Source: Dyella japonica DSM 16301 (GTDB lineage Bacteria > Pseudomonadota > Gammaproteobacteria > Xanthomonadales > Rhodanobacteraceae). From it: a DNA stretch of 64,000 bases. Shown here one piece after another: positions 44,212 to 53,616 of this stretch. The number at the start of each line of letters is the position of its first letter. Position 1 is the first letter of the stretch. The stretch covers positions 1-64,000 of the forward strand of contig NZ_JPLA01000030.1 in NCBI RefSeq assembly GCF_001010355.1, written 5' to 3'. A program made the translations under genes and the position numbers. The notes under the pieces were generated by a model. It searched no databases. It had not been told where the DNA came from and saw only the letters and a program-made list of their open reading frames with translations.

Positions 44212-44898
44212 TCAAACGACCTTGCCCTCGAGCGTGGCCACGCCGGCCAGTTCCGCATGAAACCGGTCGCCGCGTTGCATCGCCGAAACACCGGCAGGCG
44301 TGCCGGTGAAGATCAGGTCGCCTGCCTTCAGTTCGAATAAGGCCGACAGCAGGGCGATGATCTCGTTCACGCTGTGCACCATGTCGCCGAGGCGGCCGTG
44401 CTGGCGCTCCTGGCCGTTCACCGTCAGGGTGAGCGCCGTATCGGCATCCAGCCTCACCTGGCTCGCCGGGCGCAGCGCCGAGACCGGGGCGGAATGGTCG
44501 AAGCCCTTGGCCACATCCCACGGATGGCTCTTGGCCTTGGCCACGGCCTGCAGGTCGCGGCGGGTCAGGTCCAGGCCCACGCCGTAGCCCCAGATCAGCT
44601 CGCCGGCCTGCTGTGCGGTCAGGTCACGCCCCCCTGCGCCCAATGCCACCACCATTTCCACTTCGTGATGGAGGTCGTTGGTCGCTTGCGGGTAGATGAC
44701 GTCGGCACCGTCGGTGACCACGGCGTCGGCCGGCTTGGTGAAGAACAGCGGGGTGTCCTTGTCCACCGCTGCGCCCATTTCGCGGGCGTGCTCGGCGTAG
44801 TTGCGGCCGATGCAGAAGATGCGGCGCAGCGGGAATCGTTGGTCGCTGCCGATGATCGGCAGGCTGGTAACAGGCGGGGGCGAGATGGCGTATGACAT
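44212..44898 (-). CDS. Fumarylacetoacetate hydrolase family protein
   Basis: A 228-residue enzyme of the FAH family (FAHD1/YcgM-like), which includes oxaloacetate decarboxylases and acylpyruvate hydrolases. Motifs include RIFCIGRNYAEHAREMG, PLFFTKPADAVV, and the metal-binding HHEVEMVVALG. The C-terminal DLIFTGTPAGVSAM is typical. The start MSYAISPP was chosen over a Met six residues earlier. The exact substrate cannot be deduced. Confidence 0.9.
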   Translation of the reverse strand: MSYAISPPPVTSLPIIGSDQRFPLRRIFCIGRNYAEHAREMGAAVDKDTPLFFTKPADAVVTDGADVIYPQATNDLHHEVEMVVALGAGGRDLTAQQAGELIWGYGVGLDLTRRDLQAVAKAKSHPWDVAKGFDHSAPVSALRPASQVRLDADTALTLTVNGQERQHGRLGDMVHSVNEIIALLSALFELKAGDLIFTGTPAGVSAMQRGDRFHAELAGVATLEGKVV

Positions 44899-45015
44899 GG
44901 GGCGGAAGGGTAGCACCGCGGGCCAGGTCTGCCAGTCCCTGTCACGTCAGCTTTTTTCGACTCGGGCATGCGAGTACAACCGGGCCGGTTCTGGCCCTAG
45001 ATCTGTGTCAGCGAG

Positions 45016-45031
45016 GGTGACAGCTGTCACC
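45016..45031. promoter_or_regulatory. Perfect 16-bp palindrome upstream of MacA-like operon
   Basis: GGTGACAGCTGTCACC is an exact palindrome 94 bp before the GTG of the adaptor gene, with a weaker dyad (ACTCG and CGAGT, 44960-44975) upstream. It is well placed for an operator of a dimeric regulator controlling the operon. No regulator gene adjoins it, and the protein that binds it is unknown. Confidence 0.5.
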
Positions 45032-45124
45032 GCCTTTGGCTGATGAGGGTCTCTGGAGGCGGCGAGGCCGCTCCAGCATTGTGTATCGCATCATGGAACC
45101 GGCTCGGACCGGCAGGGAGAGCGT

Positions 45125-46372
45125 GTGGCGAATGCGGATCTATTGAAGGAACTGCGCATCGAGAAGCACCTGCGCGAGGAGCATGGCCAGGGACCCGGTC
45201 GCTGGCCGTGGATCGTCGGCGGCGTGCTGCTCGTCGTGCTGGCGGCGGCTGGGGTGGCGTGGTTGCTGCTGGGCCGGCAGGCGATCGAAGTGCAGACCGC
45301 CCAGGCGCAGTCGCCGGTCGCCAATGCGGCGGCCGGTGCTGTGCTGCAGGCCACCGGTTATGTCACCGCGCGGCGGCAGGCGACGGTGTCGGCGCAGATC
45401 ACCGGCACGCTGACCGACGTGCTGATTGAAGAGGGCGATCACGTGAAGCAGGGCCAGGTGGTGGCACGCCTCGATGACTCGCAGTACAAGGCCGCCCTGG
45501 AGGCAGCCCGTACCGCGGCCGCCGCCTCGCATGCACTGGTATCGCAGTTCCAGGTGCAGCTGGCGCAGAACGAACGCGATGCCGTGCGCAACGAAGGGCT
45601 GGCCGTGAAGGGCCTGGTGGCCAAGCAGGCCGCCGAGCAGTCGCGCACCCTGGTGGACAGCACGCGCGCCCAGCTGATGTCGCAGCAGCGCAGTGCGGCT
45701 TCGGCCGATGCGCAGGTGGTCGAGGCGCGGGTCAACTTCGACTATTGCGTGATCCGCGCACCGTTCGACGGCGTGATCACCACCAAGGATGCGCAGGTCG
45801 GCGAAATCGTCTCGCCGTTCTCGGCGGGCGGCGGCTTCACCCGCACCGGCATCGGCACCGTGGTGGACATGGATTCGCTGGAAGTGGATGTGGACGTCAA
45901 CGAGGCCTATATCGGCCGCGTGGAACCGCATATGCCGGCCGAGGCCGTGCTCGATGCCTATCCGGACTGGAAGATTCCCGCCCACGTCATCGCCATCGTG
46001 CCGGCCGCCGATCGCGGCAAGGCCACGGTGAAAGTGCGCGTGGCGCTGGAGAAAAAAGACGGACGCATCGTGCCTGACATGGGCGTGCGCGTGTCCTTCC
46101 TGGAACAGAAGCAGGATCAGCCGCAGGCACAGGCGCCGCAGGGCGCGCTGGTGCCGACCACGGCGATCGCGCAGCGCGACGGCCATGGCGTGGTGTTCGT
46201 CGTCAGCAGCGATACGGTGCAGCAACGCACGGTATCCGCGGCGGCCTCGAAAATCGGCGACCAGAGCCTGCTGCCGACAGGTGTGCAAGTGGGCGACACC
46301 GTGGTGGTGTCGCCGCCGGAGCCATTGAAGGACGGCGACCGGGTCAAGGTAGCGGCGAAAGCCGCGCAGTGA
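45125..46372 (+). CDS. MacA-like periplasmic adaptor (HlyD/RND family)
   Basis: A 415-residue adaptor with one N-terminal membrane helix (about 29-49, WIVGGVLLVVLAAAGVAWLLL) after a short cytoplasmic tail. Barrel-sandwich strands (VSAQITGTLTDVLIEEGDHVKQGQVVARLDD), a coiled-coil hairpin (about 115-200) and a beta-barrel follow. It precedes an ABC ATPase and two FtsX-like permeases and so belongs to a MacAB-type tripartite exporter, but the permease and ATPase are separate proteins. The start is GTG. A further outer-membrane channel must come from elsewhere. Confidence 0.88.
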   Translation: MANADLLKELRIEKHLREEHGQGPGRWPWIVGGVLLVVLAAAGVAWLLLGRQAIEVQTAQAQSPVANAAAGAVLQATGYVTARRQATVSAQITGTLTDVLIEEGDHVKQGQVVARLDDSQYKAALEAARTAAAASHALVSQFQVQLAQNERDAVRNEGLAVKGLVAKQAAEQSRTLVDSTRAQLMSQQRSAASADAQVVEARVNFDYCVIRAPFDGVITTKDAQVGEIVSPFSAGGGFTRTGIGTVVDMDSLEVDVDVNEAYIGRVEPHMPAEAVLDAYPDWKIPAHVIAIVPAADRGKATVKVRVALEKKDGRIVPDMGVRVSFLEQKQDQPQAQAPQGALVPTTAIAQRDGHGVVFVVSSDTVQQRTVSAAASKIGDQSLLPTGVQVGDTVVVSPPEPLKDGDRVKVAAKAAQ

Positions 46373-46444
46373 TCCGCATCGTCAACGCGTGATCGGGAGC
46401 ATCGCCAAGTGTGGTGCCAAACAATTCGCATCAGGAGCTAACGC

Positions 46445-47131
46445 ATGAGCACGTTGATCGAAACCCGCGACCTATCCAAGGTGTACGAGCGCGGCAAGCA
46501 GAAAGTGGAAGTGCTGCACCACATCAACCTCGACATCGCCGAAGGTGATTTCCTGGCGCTCATGGGGCCGTCCGGTTCCGGCAAGACCACCTTGCTCAAC
46601 CTGATCGGTGGCCTGGATACGCCCAGCGGCGGCAGCATCACGGTGGCCGGCCAGCGGCTGGATCAGCTCGGCGGCGGCCAACTCGCCAAGTGGCGTGCTT
46701 CGCACGTGGGCTTCGTGTTCCAGTTCTACAACCTGATGCCGATGCTGTCGGCGCAGCGCAACGTGGAGCTGCCCTTGCTGCTCACCAAGCTGTCCGCTGC
46801 GCAGCGACGCAAGAACGCGTCGATCGCGCTGCAGCTGGTGGGACTGGACGAGCGTGCGTCGCACAAGCCCAGCGAGCTATCGGGCGGTCAGCAACAGCGT
46901 GTGGCGATTGCCCGCGCCATCGTTTCCGATCCCACGCTGCTGGTGTGCGACGAACCCACGGGCGACCTCGATCGCCAGTCGGCCGAGGAAGTACTCGGCC
47001 TCCTGCGTGTGCTTAATCGCGAGCACGGCAAGACCATCGTGATGGTCACGCACGATCCCAAGGCGGCCGAATACGCGAACCACACGCTGCATCTGGACAA
47101 GGGTACGCTGGTCGAACAGGCACTGGCGTGA
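46445..47131 (+). CDS. ABC transporter ATPase (MacB/LolD type)
   Basis: A 228-residue ATPase of the MacB/LolD/FtsE group. Walker A is GPSGSGKTT (about residues 40-48), the signature [14 protein letters not shown] (about 142-155), and Walker [13 protein letters not shown] (about 160-171), with the H-loop in VTHD. It runs 11 bp ahead of the first permease. With the adaptor it forms a mechanotransmission ABC system that probably drives export of a periplasmic or membrane substrate. The substrate is unknown. Confidence 0.92.
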   Translation: MSTLIETRDLSKVYERGKQKVEVLHHINLDIAEGDFLALMGPSGSGKTTLLNLIGGLDTPSGGSITVAGQRLDQLGGGQLAKWRASHVGFVFQFYNLMPMLSAQRNVELPLLLTKLSAAQRRKNASIALQLVGLDERASHKPSELSGGQQQRVAIARAIVSDPTLLVCDEPTGDLDRQSAEEVLGLLRVLNREHGKTIVMVTHDPKAAEYANHTLHLDKGTLVEQALA

Positions 47132-47141
47132 GGATGCGACG

Positions 47142-48308
47142 ATGAAATATCTCCATCTCATCTGGGCGGCGCTGTTCCGGCGCAAGACCCGCACCTTGCT
47201 GACGCTCGTCTCGATCATCGCCGCGTTCCTGTTGTTCGGCATGCTCGACGCGGTGCGCACGTCGTTCAATCAGGCAGGGCAGAGCGCCAACGGCGCGCAA
47301 CGCCTGCAGACCGGATCGAAACTGTCCTTCATCCAGACCCTGCCGCAGTCGCTGGAGTCTCAGATCGCGCAGGTGCCCGGCGTGAAGATGGTGACCTACG
47401 CGAACTGGTTCGGCGGCGCCTATCAGGACCCGCACAACCAGGTCTTCAGCTTCGCGGTGGAGCCGAACTACATCGATCTGTATCCGGAGATCGAGGTGAG
47501 TGCGGCTGAGCGCAAGGCGTTTGACGACACGCGCACCGGCATCCTGGTCGGCGAAAAGCTGGCCAAGCGATTCAATTGGAAAGTGGGCGACAAGATTCCG
47601 CTGCAGTCGACCATCTTCCCGGATCGCCAGGGCAGCAAGAACTGGACCTTCGACATCGTCGGCATCCTGCATTCGAAAGACAAGAAGAGCGGTGGCTTCT
47701 TCGACCAGATGCTGTTGCTGCACTGGAAGTATTTCGACGAAACCACGCCGTTCAATCGTGGCACGGTGGGCTGGTATGTCACTCGCGTCAGCGATGTGAA
47801 CCAAGCTGATCGCGTGGCCAAGGCGATCGACGCGATCTCGGCCAACTCCGATCACGAAACGCGCACGCAGACCGAACAGGCGGCCACCGCCAACTGGATG
47901 AAGCAGCTCGCCGACATCGGCCTGATCGTGGGTTCCATCATGGGCGCGGTGTTCTTCACCCTGCTGCTGCTGTCGGGCAACACCATGATGCAGGCCGTAC
48001 GTGAGCGCACCAGCGAGCTGGCGGTGCTCAAGACGATCGGTTTCTCCAACCATGCGGTGCTGGCCATCGTGCTGGCCGAGTCGGTGCTGTTGCTCCTGCT
48101 TGGTGGCGTGATCGGTCTTGGCCTGGCCTCACTGATCATTCCCATCGTGAGCGCCGGCAGCGGCGGCATGCTCAATCTGCCCAGCGTGGGCGCGGGTAGC
48201 TGGATCCTGGGTCTGGTGCTGATGATTGCCATCGGCCTGCTGGTCGGTGTGTTGCCGGCGATGCGGGCGATGCGGCTGAACATCGTCGACGCGCTGGCCG
48301 GCCGCTAA
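47142..48308 (+). CDS. ABC transporter permease, FtsX/MacB-like (first)
   Basis: A 388-residue permease with the MacB topology: one N-terminal helix (about 15-35), a large periplasmic MacB core domain, and three C-terminal helices. The C-terminal half has [36 protein letters not shown], the FtsX coupling motif, and ends [19 protein letters not shown], a typical tail. It lies 11 bp before the second permease, suggesting a heterodimeric channel. Confidence 0.9.
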   Translation: MKYLHLIWAALFRRKTRTLLTLVSIIAAFLLFGMLDAVRTSFNQAGQSANGAQRLQTGSKLSFIQTLPQSLESQIAQVPGVKMVTYANWFGGAYQDPHNQVFSFAVEPNYIDLYPEIEVSAAERKAFDDTRTGILVGEKLAKRFNWKVGDKIPLQSTIFPDRQGSKNWTFDIVGILHSKDKKSGGFFDQMLLLHWKYFDETTPFNRGTVGWYVTRVSDVNQADRVAKAIDAISANSDHETRTQTEQAATANWMKQLADIGLIVGSIMGAVFFTLLLLSGNTMMQAVRERTSELAVLKTIGFSNHAVLAIVLAESVLLLLLGGVIGLGLASLIIPIVSAGSGGMLNLPSVGAGSWILGLVLMIAIGLLVGVLPAMRAMRLNIVDALAGR

Positions 48309-48318
48309 GGAGAGCGAC

Positions 48319-49638
48319 ATGAAGAATTTCCTGTTCAATCTGGGTCTGCTCATCCTGATCGCGATCGTGCTGTGGGCCTGGGTGATGCTGCCTTGGCAAG
48401 GCGTGATCGGACTGGCCGTGGTGTTCGCCTTGTGGATGGCACTGACCCGCAGCGGACGCCGTGCGGCGTCGGTGGCCAGCGTCGGCATCAGCACGCTGCG
48501 GCAGCGCATCGGTTCGTCCGCGGTCATCGTGATCGGCATCGCCGGCGTGGTCGGCGTGCTGGTCGCCTTGCTGGCGATGGGCGAAGGCTACGCGGAGACG
48601 CTGCGCAAGACCGGCAGTGCCGACACCGCCATCGTGATGCGTGGTTCATCGGCGGCCGAAGTGATGTCGGTGCTTGATCACGACAGCGTGACGCTGATCC
48701 CGCAGGCGGCCGGCATCGCCAAGGACAGCAAGGGCCAGCCCATCGCCTCGCCGGAGCTCGTCGTCGCTGCCAATTTACCGCTGAAGGGCAGCAACCCGGA
48801 CGACGAAGGCAGCGTGCAATTGCGTGGCGTCGGCGACCAGGCCTGGGCCGTGCGGCCCAACGTCAAAGTCATCGAGGGACGCAACTTTCAGCCCGGCATG
48901 CGCGAGTTGATCGTGGGCAAAGGTGCGGCCAAGCAGTTCGATGGCTTGGTCCCTGGCCACACCGTAAAGCTCGGCAACCAGCAGTGGACCGTGGTCGGCG
49001 TGTTCTCCTCCGGCGATGCGATGGATTCGGAAGTGTGGGGCGATGCCAACGTGGTGGCCGACACCTACCGTCGCGGCAGCAGTCGTGCCTCGGTGACGGT
49101 GCGGCTGGCTGATCCGACGTCGTACAACAAGTTCAAAGCCGAGCTGGAGGGCAATCCGCAGCTGAAGGTCGACGTCAACACCACCATCGACTATTTCAGC
49201 AAGCAGTCCGAAGGCATGACCAAGGTGATCAAGGTGGTCGGCATCGCGGTGGGCCTGATCATGGCGATCGGTGCGATGTTCGGCGCGCTCAACACTATGT
49301 TCGCCGCCGTTGCCGCCCGCGCCCGCGAAATCGCCACTTTGCGTGCGATCGGTTTTCGCGGCCTGCCGGTGGTCGTCGCGGTGATGCTGGAAACCATGTT
49401 GCTGGCATTGATCGGCGGCTTGCTCGGTGGCTTGCTCGCCTGGCTGATCTTCAATGGCTATAGCGCCTCGACGCTCGCCGCGGGCACCGTAGGCAAATTG
49501 AGCTTCGAGTTGCGCGTGTCGCCGGCCTTGCTGTGGACCGGCCTCAAGTGGGCGCTGGCCATCGGTTTCATCGGCGGCATCTTCCCGGCCATCCGCGCGG
49601 CGCGTTTGCCGGTGACCACGGCGCTGCGCGAGCTTTAA
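48319..49638 (+). CDS. ABC transporter permease, FtsX/MacB-like (second)
   Basis: A 439-residue permease with two N-terminal hydrophobic segments (about 5-37), then a third near residue 70-90, a periplasmic domain and three C-terminal helices. The coupling motif is AARAREIATLRAIGFRGLPVVVAVMLETMLLALIGG, and the tail IFPAIRAARLPVTTALREL closely mirrors the first permease. It is longer at the N-terminus, and the two are probably paralogues that form one transporter. A terminator follows. Confidence 0.9.
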   Translation: MKNFLFNLGLLILIAIVLWAWVMLPWQGVIGLAVVFALWMALTRSGRRAASVASVGISTLRQRIGSSAVIVIGIAGVVGVLVALLAMGEGYAETLRKTGSADTAIVMRGSSAAEVMSVLDHDSVTLIPQAAGIAKDSKGQPIASPELVVAANLPLKGSNPDDEGSVQLRGVGDQAWAVRPNVKVIEGRNFQPGMRELIVGKGAAKQFDGLVPGHTVKLGNQQWTVVGVFSSGDAMDSEVWGDANVVADTYRRGSSRASVTVRLADPTSYNKFKAELEGNPQLKVDVNTTIDYFSKQSEGMTKVIKVVGIAVGLIMAIGAMFGALNTMFAAVAARAREIATLRAIGFRGLPVVVAVMLETMLLALIGGLLGGLLAWLIFNGYSASTLAAGTVGKLSFELRVSPALLWTGLKWALAIGFIGGIFPAIRAARLPVTTALREL

Positions 49639-49654
49639 TCGATCGAAAGCAGAG

Positions 49655-49683
49655 AGGGCGCGGGTAACACCGCGCCTTTTTTG
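49655..49683 (+). terminator. Terminator after the ABC operon
   Basis: The stem GGCGCGG pairs with CCGCGCC across a short loop and is followed by TTTTTTGG. It ends the four-gene exporter operon and lies just before the convergent atoE-like gene. Confidence 0.85.
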
Positions 49684-49690
49684 GTTGAAG

Positions 49691-51103
49691 CTATGGCATC
49701 ACTGGCGGCACATAAGTCAGGGTCAAGCCCAGTGCCCACAACAAGCCCAGCACCAGCGGCACATGCACCACCAGTTGCACGAAGGTGAAGCCAACCACGT
49801 CGCGTGCCTTCAGGCCAAGCACGCCGAGCAAGGGAAGCATCCAGAACGGGTTGATCAAATTGGGCAGCGCTTCGGCGGCGTTGTAGACCTGCACCGCCCA
49901 GCCCAGATGCACATGCAGGTCGTTGGCGGCCTGCATCACATACGGCGCCTCCACCAGCCATTTGCCGCCGCCCGAGGGCACGAAGAAGCCGAGCACGGAC
50001 GAATAGACGCCCATCACCAGCGGAAAGCTATCGGTGGTGGCGATCTGCACGAACAGTCCGGAGAGTCGATGCGAGAGCGTCAGGTCACCCGCGCCGGTGG
50101 CATGAGTGAGCAAGGCCGCGATGCCGCCATACAGCGGAAACTGGATCAACACACCTGCCGTGCTGGGCACCGCGCGCGTCACCGCGTTGAGGAAACTGCG
50201 CGGACGCCAGTGCAGCAACAAGCCCACGGTGAGGAAGAGAAAGTTATAGGTGTTGAGATTGGCAATCGCCGTCACTGCCGGCTTGCTGGCGAATTCGTAG
50301 CCCAGCCAGCCCAGTCCGAGCAACCCGAGCAGGATCGACAGCAAAGGGCTGTATTCCAGCCATTCGCCCGGTCGCTGGCGTGGCGGCAGCGCAGGCGTCG
50401 ACGTTTCGCCGACGCCGAAATCATCGGCAGTGCGCGCGTTGCGGTCCGACGGTGCGGTGAACCAGCAGACCAGCAACGACACGACGACAAGCGCGGCGGT
50501 CAAGGCGATCGACTGCCATAGAAAGATTGTTTCGCTGAAGGGCAGCACGCCGGTGATGTTGATCAGCCCCGGCGGCATGCTTTTGGGATTTGCCTGCAAC
50601 TGGGCGGCCGAGGAGGAAAGGCCCATCGCCCATACGGCGCCCAGGCCAAGATAGGCTGCGGCCGCGGCTGCGCGATAGTCCATGCGCAGATCGCCGCGAC
50701 GCGCCAGCGCGCGCACCAGCAGGCCGCCGAAGACCAGCGAGAAACCCCACGAAAGCAGCGACGCCAGCATGCTGACCAGACCCACGTAGCAGATCGCGCC
50801 ACGCCCCGTTTTCGGCACGCGTGCCAGCCATTCAATGAGGCGCGCGACGACCGGCGCGGTGGCCACCACGTAGCCGCCAATCACCACGAAGGTCATCTGC
50901 ATGGTGAAGGGCACCAGGCTCCAGAAGCCGTCGCCGAATGCATTAACGGTGGTGATGGGCGTCGCGCCGAACGCCATCGCTGCCAACGCGACGATGATGA
51001 CGCCCAAGGCCGCGAACACCCAGGCATCGGGAAACCACTTTTCCGACCAGGAAGCACTGCGCAAGGCAGCCCGCGCCAGCAGACCTTCGTTTGTCGCATT
51101 CAT
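49691..51103 (-). CDS. Short-chain fatty acid transporter (AtoE family)
   Basis: A 470-residue inner-membrane transporter of the AtoE/short-chain fatty acid family. It has about a dozen hydrophobic segments and begins with a motif WSEKWFPDAWVFAALGVIIVALA. The C-terminal part carries FVPSGGGKWLVEAPYVMQAA, a strongly conserved sequence of the family. Likely cargo is acetoacetate, butyrate or similar. No ketone-body degradation genes lie nearby. The start MNATNEGLL was preferred to one 57 bases upstream. Confidence 0.88.
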   Translation of the reverse strand: MNATNEGLLARAALRSASWSEKWFPDAWVFAALGVIIVALAAMAFGATPITTVNAFGDGFWSLVPFTMQMTFVVIGGYVVATAPVVARLIEWLARVPKTGRGAICYVGLVSMLASLLSWGFSLVFGGLLVRALARRGDLRMDYRAAAAAAYLGLGAVWAMGLSSSAAQLQANPKSMPPGLINITGVLPFSETIFLWQSIALTAALVVVSLLVCWFTAPSDRNARTADDFGVGETSTPALPPRQRPGEWLEYSPLLSILLGLLGLGWLGYEFASKPAVTAIANLNTYNFLFLTVGLLLHWRPRSFLNAVTRAVPSTAGVLIQFPLYGGIAALLTHATGAGDLTLSHRLSGLFVQIATTDSFPLVMGVYSSVLGFFVPSGGGKWLVEAPYVMQAANDLHVHLGWAVQVYNAAEALPNLINPFWMLPLLGVLGLKARDVVGFTFVQLVVHVPLVLGLLWALGLTLTYVPPVMP

Positions 51104-51181
51104 GGGCCCATCCCGATCGAGGATGGACGCATGGTGGCTGCCCCGCTGCCGGCGAGGCAAGTCGGCGATCGACGAAGCTGA

Positions 51182-52096
51182 TCAGCGACGCTGGCGCGCC
51201 AGCGTGATGGCGCCCACACCCAGCAGGATGATGGCCATGCCGATCAAGTCATACGGCCCCACGCTTTCGCCGGCGAGCAGGACGCCGAACAGCACGGCCA
51301 CCGGCGGGTTCACGTAGGCATAGCTGGTCGCCAGCGCCGGGCGCGCGTGCTTGAGCACATACAGGAAGGCGCTGAACGCGATGATCGAGCCGAACACCGC
51401 AAGGTAGACCAGCGCAGCCGTGGCGCGTGCGGTGGGATGGGCCGGCAGCTGTTCGCCGCTGGCGAAACCCACGATCAACATGGCCACGCTCGCGCACAGC
51501 ATCTGCGCTGCAGTATTCATGGGACCGGCCGGCATGTCCTGCCGACGGCTCCAGGTGGCGCCGAATGCCCAGCTCATCGCGGCCACCAGCAGGGCGATCG
51601 CGCCAAGACGCGATCCGGAAAGGCCGGCGCCAAGGTTGAGCACGATCACGCCGACGAAACCGATCACCAGCCCGACGGCTTCACGGCGCGAAGGCCATTC
51701 ACGATAGAGGCCCGAAAACAGCGCCGCGAACAGCGGCATGCTGGCGACAGCGACCGCTGCAATACCCGAGCTCACCCGCTGCTCGGCATAGCACACCAGG
51801 CCGTTGCCGACACCGAGCAACAAGAAGCCGGTGATCGCCGCATTGCGCCACTGGCGCGCCGTGGGCAGCGCCACGCCGCGCAGACAAAGGAAGGCAAACA
51901 GCGCGATACCCGCGCCCAGGAAGCGTATGCCCGCGAGCAGGAAGGGCGGATAGCTTTCCAGGGCGTAGCGGATGCCCAGATAAGTCGACCCCCAGATGAT
52001 GTACAGCGAGAACAACGCCAGCGGCACCAGCACGCGGGTGTCGGCAAAGGGCGCGGTCGCCGCCGGGGCGACGGAAGTGGTCGTGGTATCGGTCAT
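51182..52096 (-). CDS. EamA family (drug/metabolite) transporter
   Basis: A roughly 304-residue member of the drug/metabolite transporter superfamily with ten predicted helices in two EamA repeats. The first contains YIIWGSTYLGIRYALESYPPFLLAGIRFLGAG, the second the matching ALATSYAYVNPPVAVLFGVLLAGE. It is close to the RhaT/YedA subgroup. The direction and substrate are unknown. The start was put at MTDTTTTS, since upstream Met codons add a tail unlike the family. Confidence 0.85.
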   Translation of the reverse strand: MTDTTTTSVAPAATAPFADTRVLVPLALFSLYIIWGSTYLGIRYALESYPPFLLAGIRFLGAGIALFAFLCLRGVALPTARQWRNAAITGFLLLGVGNGLVCYAEQRVSSGIAAVAVASMPLFAALFSGLYREWPSRREAVGLVIGFVGVIVLNLGAGLSGSRLGAIALLVAAMSWAFGATWSRRQDMPAGPMNTAAQMLCASVAMLIVGFASGEQLPAHPTARATAALVYLAVFGSIIAFSAFLYVLKHARPALATSYAYVNPPVAVLFGVLLAGESVGPYDLIGMAIILLGVGAITLARQRR

Positions 52097-52222
52097 GGCA
52101 GGCTGCGCGGGGAGCATCGCGGGGTGGATGCCGCTCATAGTTTACAGGCAGACCCAACATAGTCCGGGCACAGCAGCGGCAGAAGCGAGGCTTGTGCAAG
52201 GCAGCGTTGAGCGCCGCTCAAG

Positions 52223-53110
52223 TCAGGCAGCCGAGCGTTTGCCCTGCAGATGGTCGCCACGCTGTTCGCTGGCAAGCAGCTCGCGCTTGCGCTCCACGCC
52301 CCAGCGCCAGCCGCCCAGCGTACCGTCTTCACGGACGATGCGATGGCACGGCACGATCAAGGCGAGCCGGTTGTTTCCGCAGGCATTGCCGATGGCGCGG
52401 GCGGCACGGGGCATGCCCAGCTCCGCGGCCAGTTCGCCATAGCTCTTGGTGGTGCCGGCGGGAATGCGTGTGAGCGCGTTCCACACACGCCATTGGAACG
52501 CCGTGGCCGCGACGTCGAGCGGCGGCAGATCCGGCGCATCCGTCGTGCTCCAGCCCAGTTCGCCGGCAATGCGTGCGATCACCGCGTCCAGCCATTCTTC
52601 GCGCCCCGCATCCACGCGCTCGCGTGTTGCATGGGGGAATTCGTCGGCGAGCCGCTGTTCCAGTTCCGCATCGGTATCGCCCAGCGTCACCGAGCAGATG
52701 CCGCGGGACGTGGTCGCGACCAGCAGGCGGCCCAGGGACGTGGCGGTGGTGGTGTAACGGATCGCGGCGCCCGCGCCGCCGGCACGATAGCTGGCGGGTG
52801 TCATGCCGAGCAGCCGGTCGCTGTGTTCGTAGACGCGGCTGCCGGAGCCGAAGCCGGCGTCGTAGACCGCGTCGGAGACCGCCGCGCCCTTGCGCAGCGC
52901 CGTCTTGAGCTGCCCGAAACGGCGAGCGCGGTGATACTCCGCCGGACTCATGCCATAACGGCGACGAAAAGCCCGCTGCAGGTGGCTGGGGCTCAGGCTG
53001 GCGGCCTCGGCAAGATCCTGTAGGGTGGGCGCTTCATCGGCGCGTTCCAGCAGCAGGCGGACCTGTTCGAGGGTGGCTTCGTTGGTGTGGCGCGTCGTCA
53101 TGGTGGACAT
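52223..53110 (-). CDS. AraC/O6-methylguanine-DNA methyltransferase fusion (Ada C-terminal type)
   Basis: A 295-residue DNA repair protein. Residues about 10-110 form an AraC helix-turn-helix domain (TLQDLAEAASLSPSHLQRAFRRRYG). Residues about 118-280 are the O6-alkylguanine methyltransferase, with the active-site Cys255 in LIVPCHRIVR and the preceding GNACGNNRL. The N-terminal Ada zinc domain, which holds the Cys that senses methylphosphotriesters, is missing; the protein starts right at the HTH. It may therefore repair alkyl guanine and bind DNA but could not be switched on by the classical Ada mechanism. Confidence 0.9.
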   Translation of the reverse strand: MSTMTTRHTNEATLEQVRLLLERADEAPTLQDLAEAASLSPSHLQRAFRRRYGMSPAEYHRARRFGQLKTALRKGAAVSDAVYDAGFGSGSRVYEHSDRLLGMTPASYRAGGAGAAIRYTTTATSLGRLLVATTSRGICSVTLGDTDAELEQRLADEFPHATRERVDAGREEWLDAVIARIAGELGWSTTDAPDLPPLDVAATAFQWRVWNALTRIPAGTTKSYGELAAELGMPRAARAIGNACGNNRLALIVPCHRIVREDGTLGGWRWGVERKRELLASEQRGDHLQGKRSAA

Positions 53111-53265
53111 CCGAAGAACCGATGTATCCAGCCTAGTGCGACCCTGGCTGGCCAGCCATCCGGATCTTGTGCGGCAGGTTTCCCAGGCGCGTAACCCAGC
53201 ACCAGCGTCGGCCGTGCCGACGTATCAGGACTCGCGTTTTGCCGGGCGGTCCGCAGGCCGGATCA

Positions 53266-53538
53266 TCAATGCGCGGCGTGGTGCGTACGCTGCAGCACCA
53301 CGAATTCGCCTTCGATGACTTCGGGCTTGTGGCTGCGCGCGACCGTAGGCGACACGGCGCTGCGCTTGCGCGACCATTGGCGGAGCGCGAAGACCAACGC
53401 GCCGCCAACGAGCAGCACGCTCGCTACCACGAGACCAAACACCAGCAAGATGCCCACCACGGCGAGGCCCACCAGCAGCGACAAAGCGCGGACCAGAGGG
53501 TGGCGGGAGCGACGCGGCATGGGCAGTGAAAAGCGCAT
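53266..53538 (-). CDS. Small hydrophobic membrane protein
   Basis: A 90-residue protein, not assigned to a family. The basic N-terminus is followed by a long hydrophobic stretch (about residues 19-52, LSLLVGLAVVGILLVFGLVV plus more) that could be one or two helices. The C-terminus is basic and then has VIEGEFVVLQRTHHAAH. This resembles the VIEGE(F/Y) tail of small membrane proteins common in Xanthomonadales. It is divergent from the Rieske gene, with 78 bp between them. Confidence 0.7.
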   Translation of the reverse strand: MRFSLPMPRRSRHPLVRALSLLVGLAVVGILLVFGLVVASVLLVGGALVFALRQWSRKRSAVSPTVARSHKPEVIEGEFVVLQRTHHAAH

Positions 53539-53616
53539 GTGTTAAAAATCCGTGTGGTAAAATCAACGACTTACGTGCGTAACGATGGGGCCTTAGGGCG
53601 AAAGAGGCAAGTGCCG

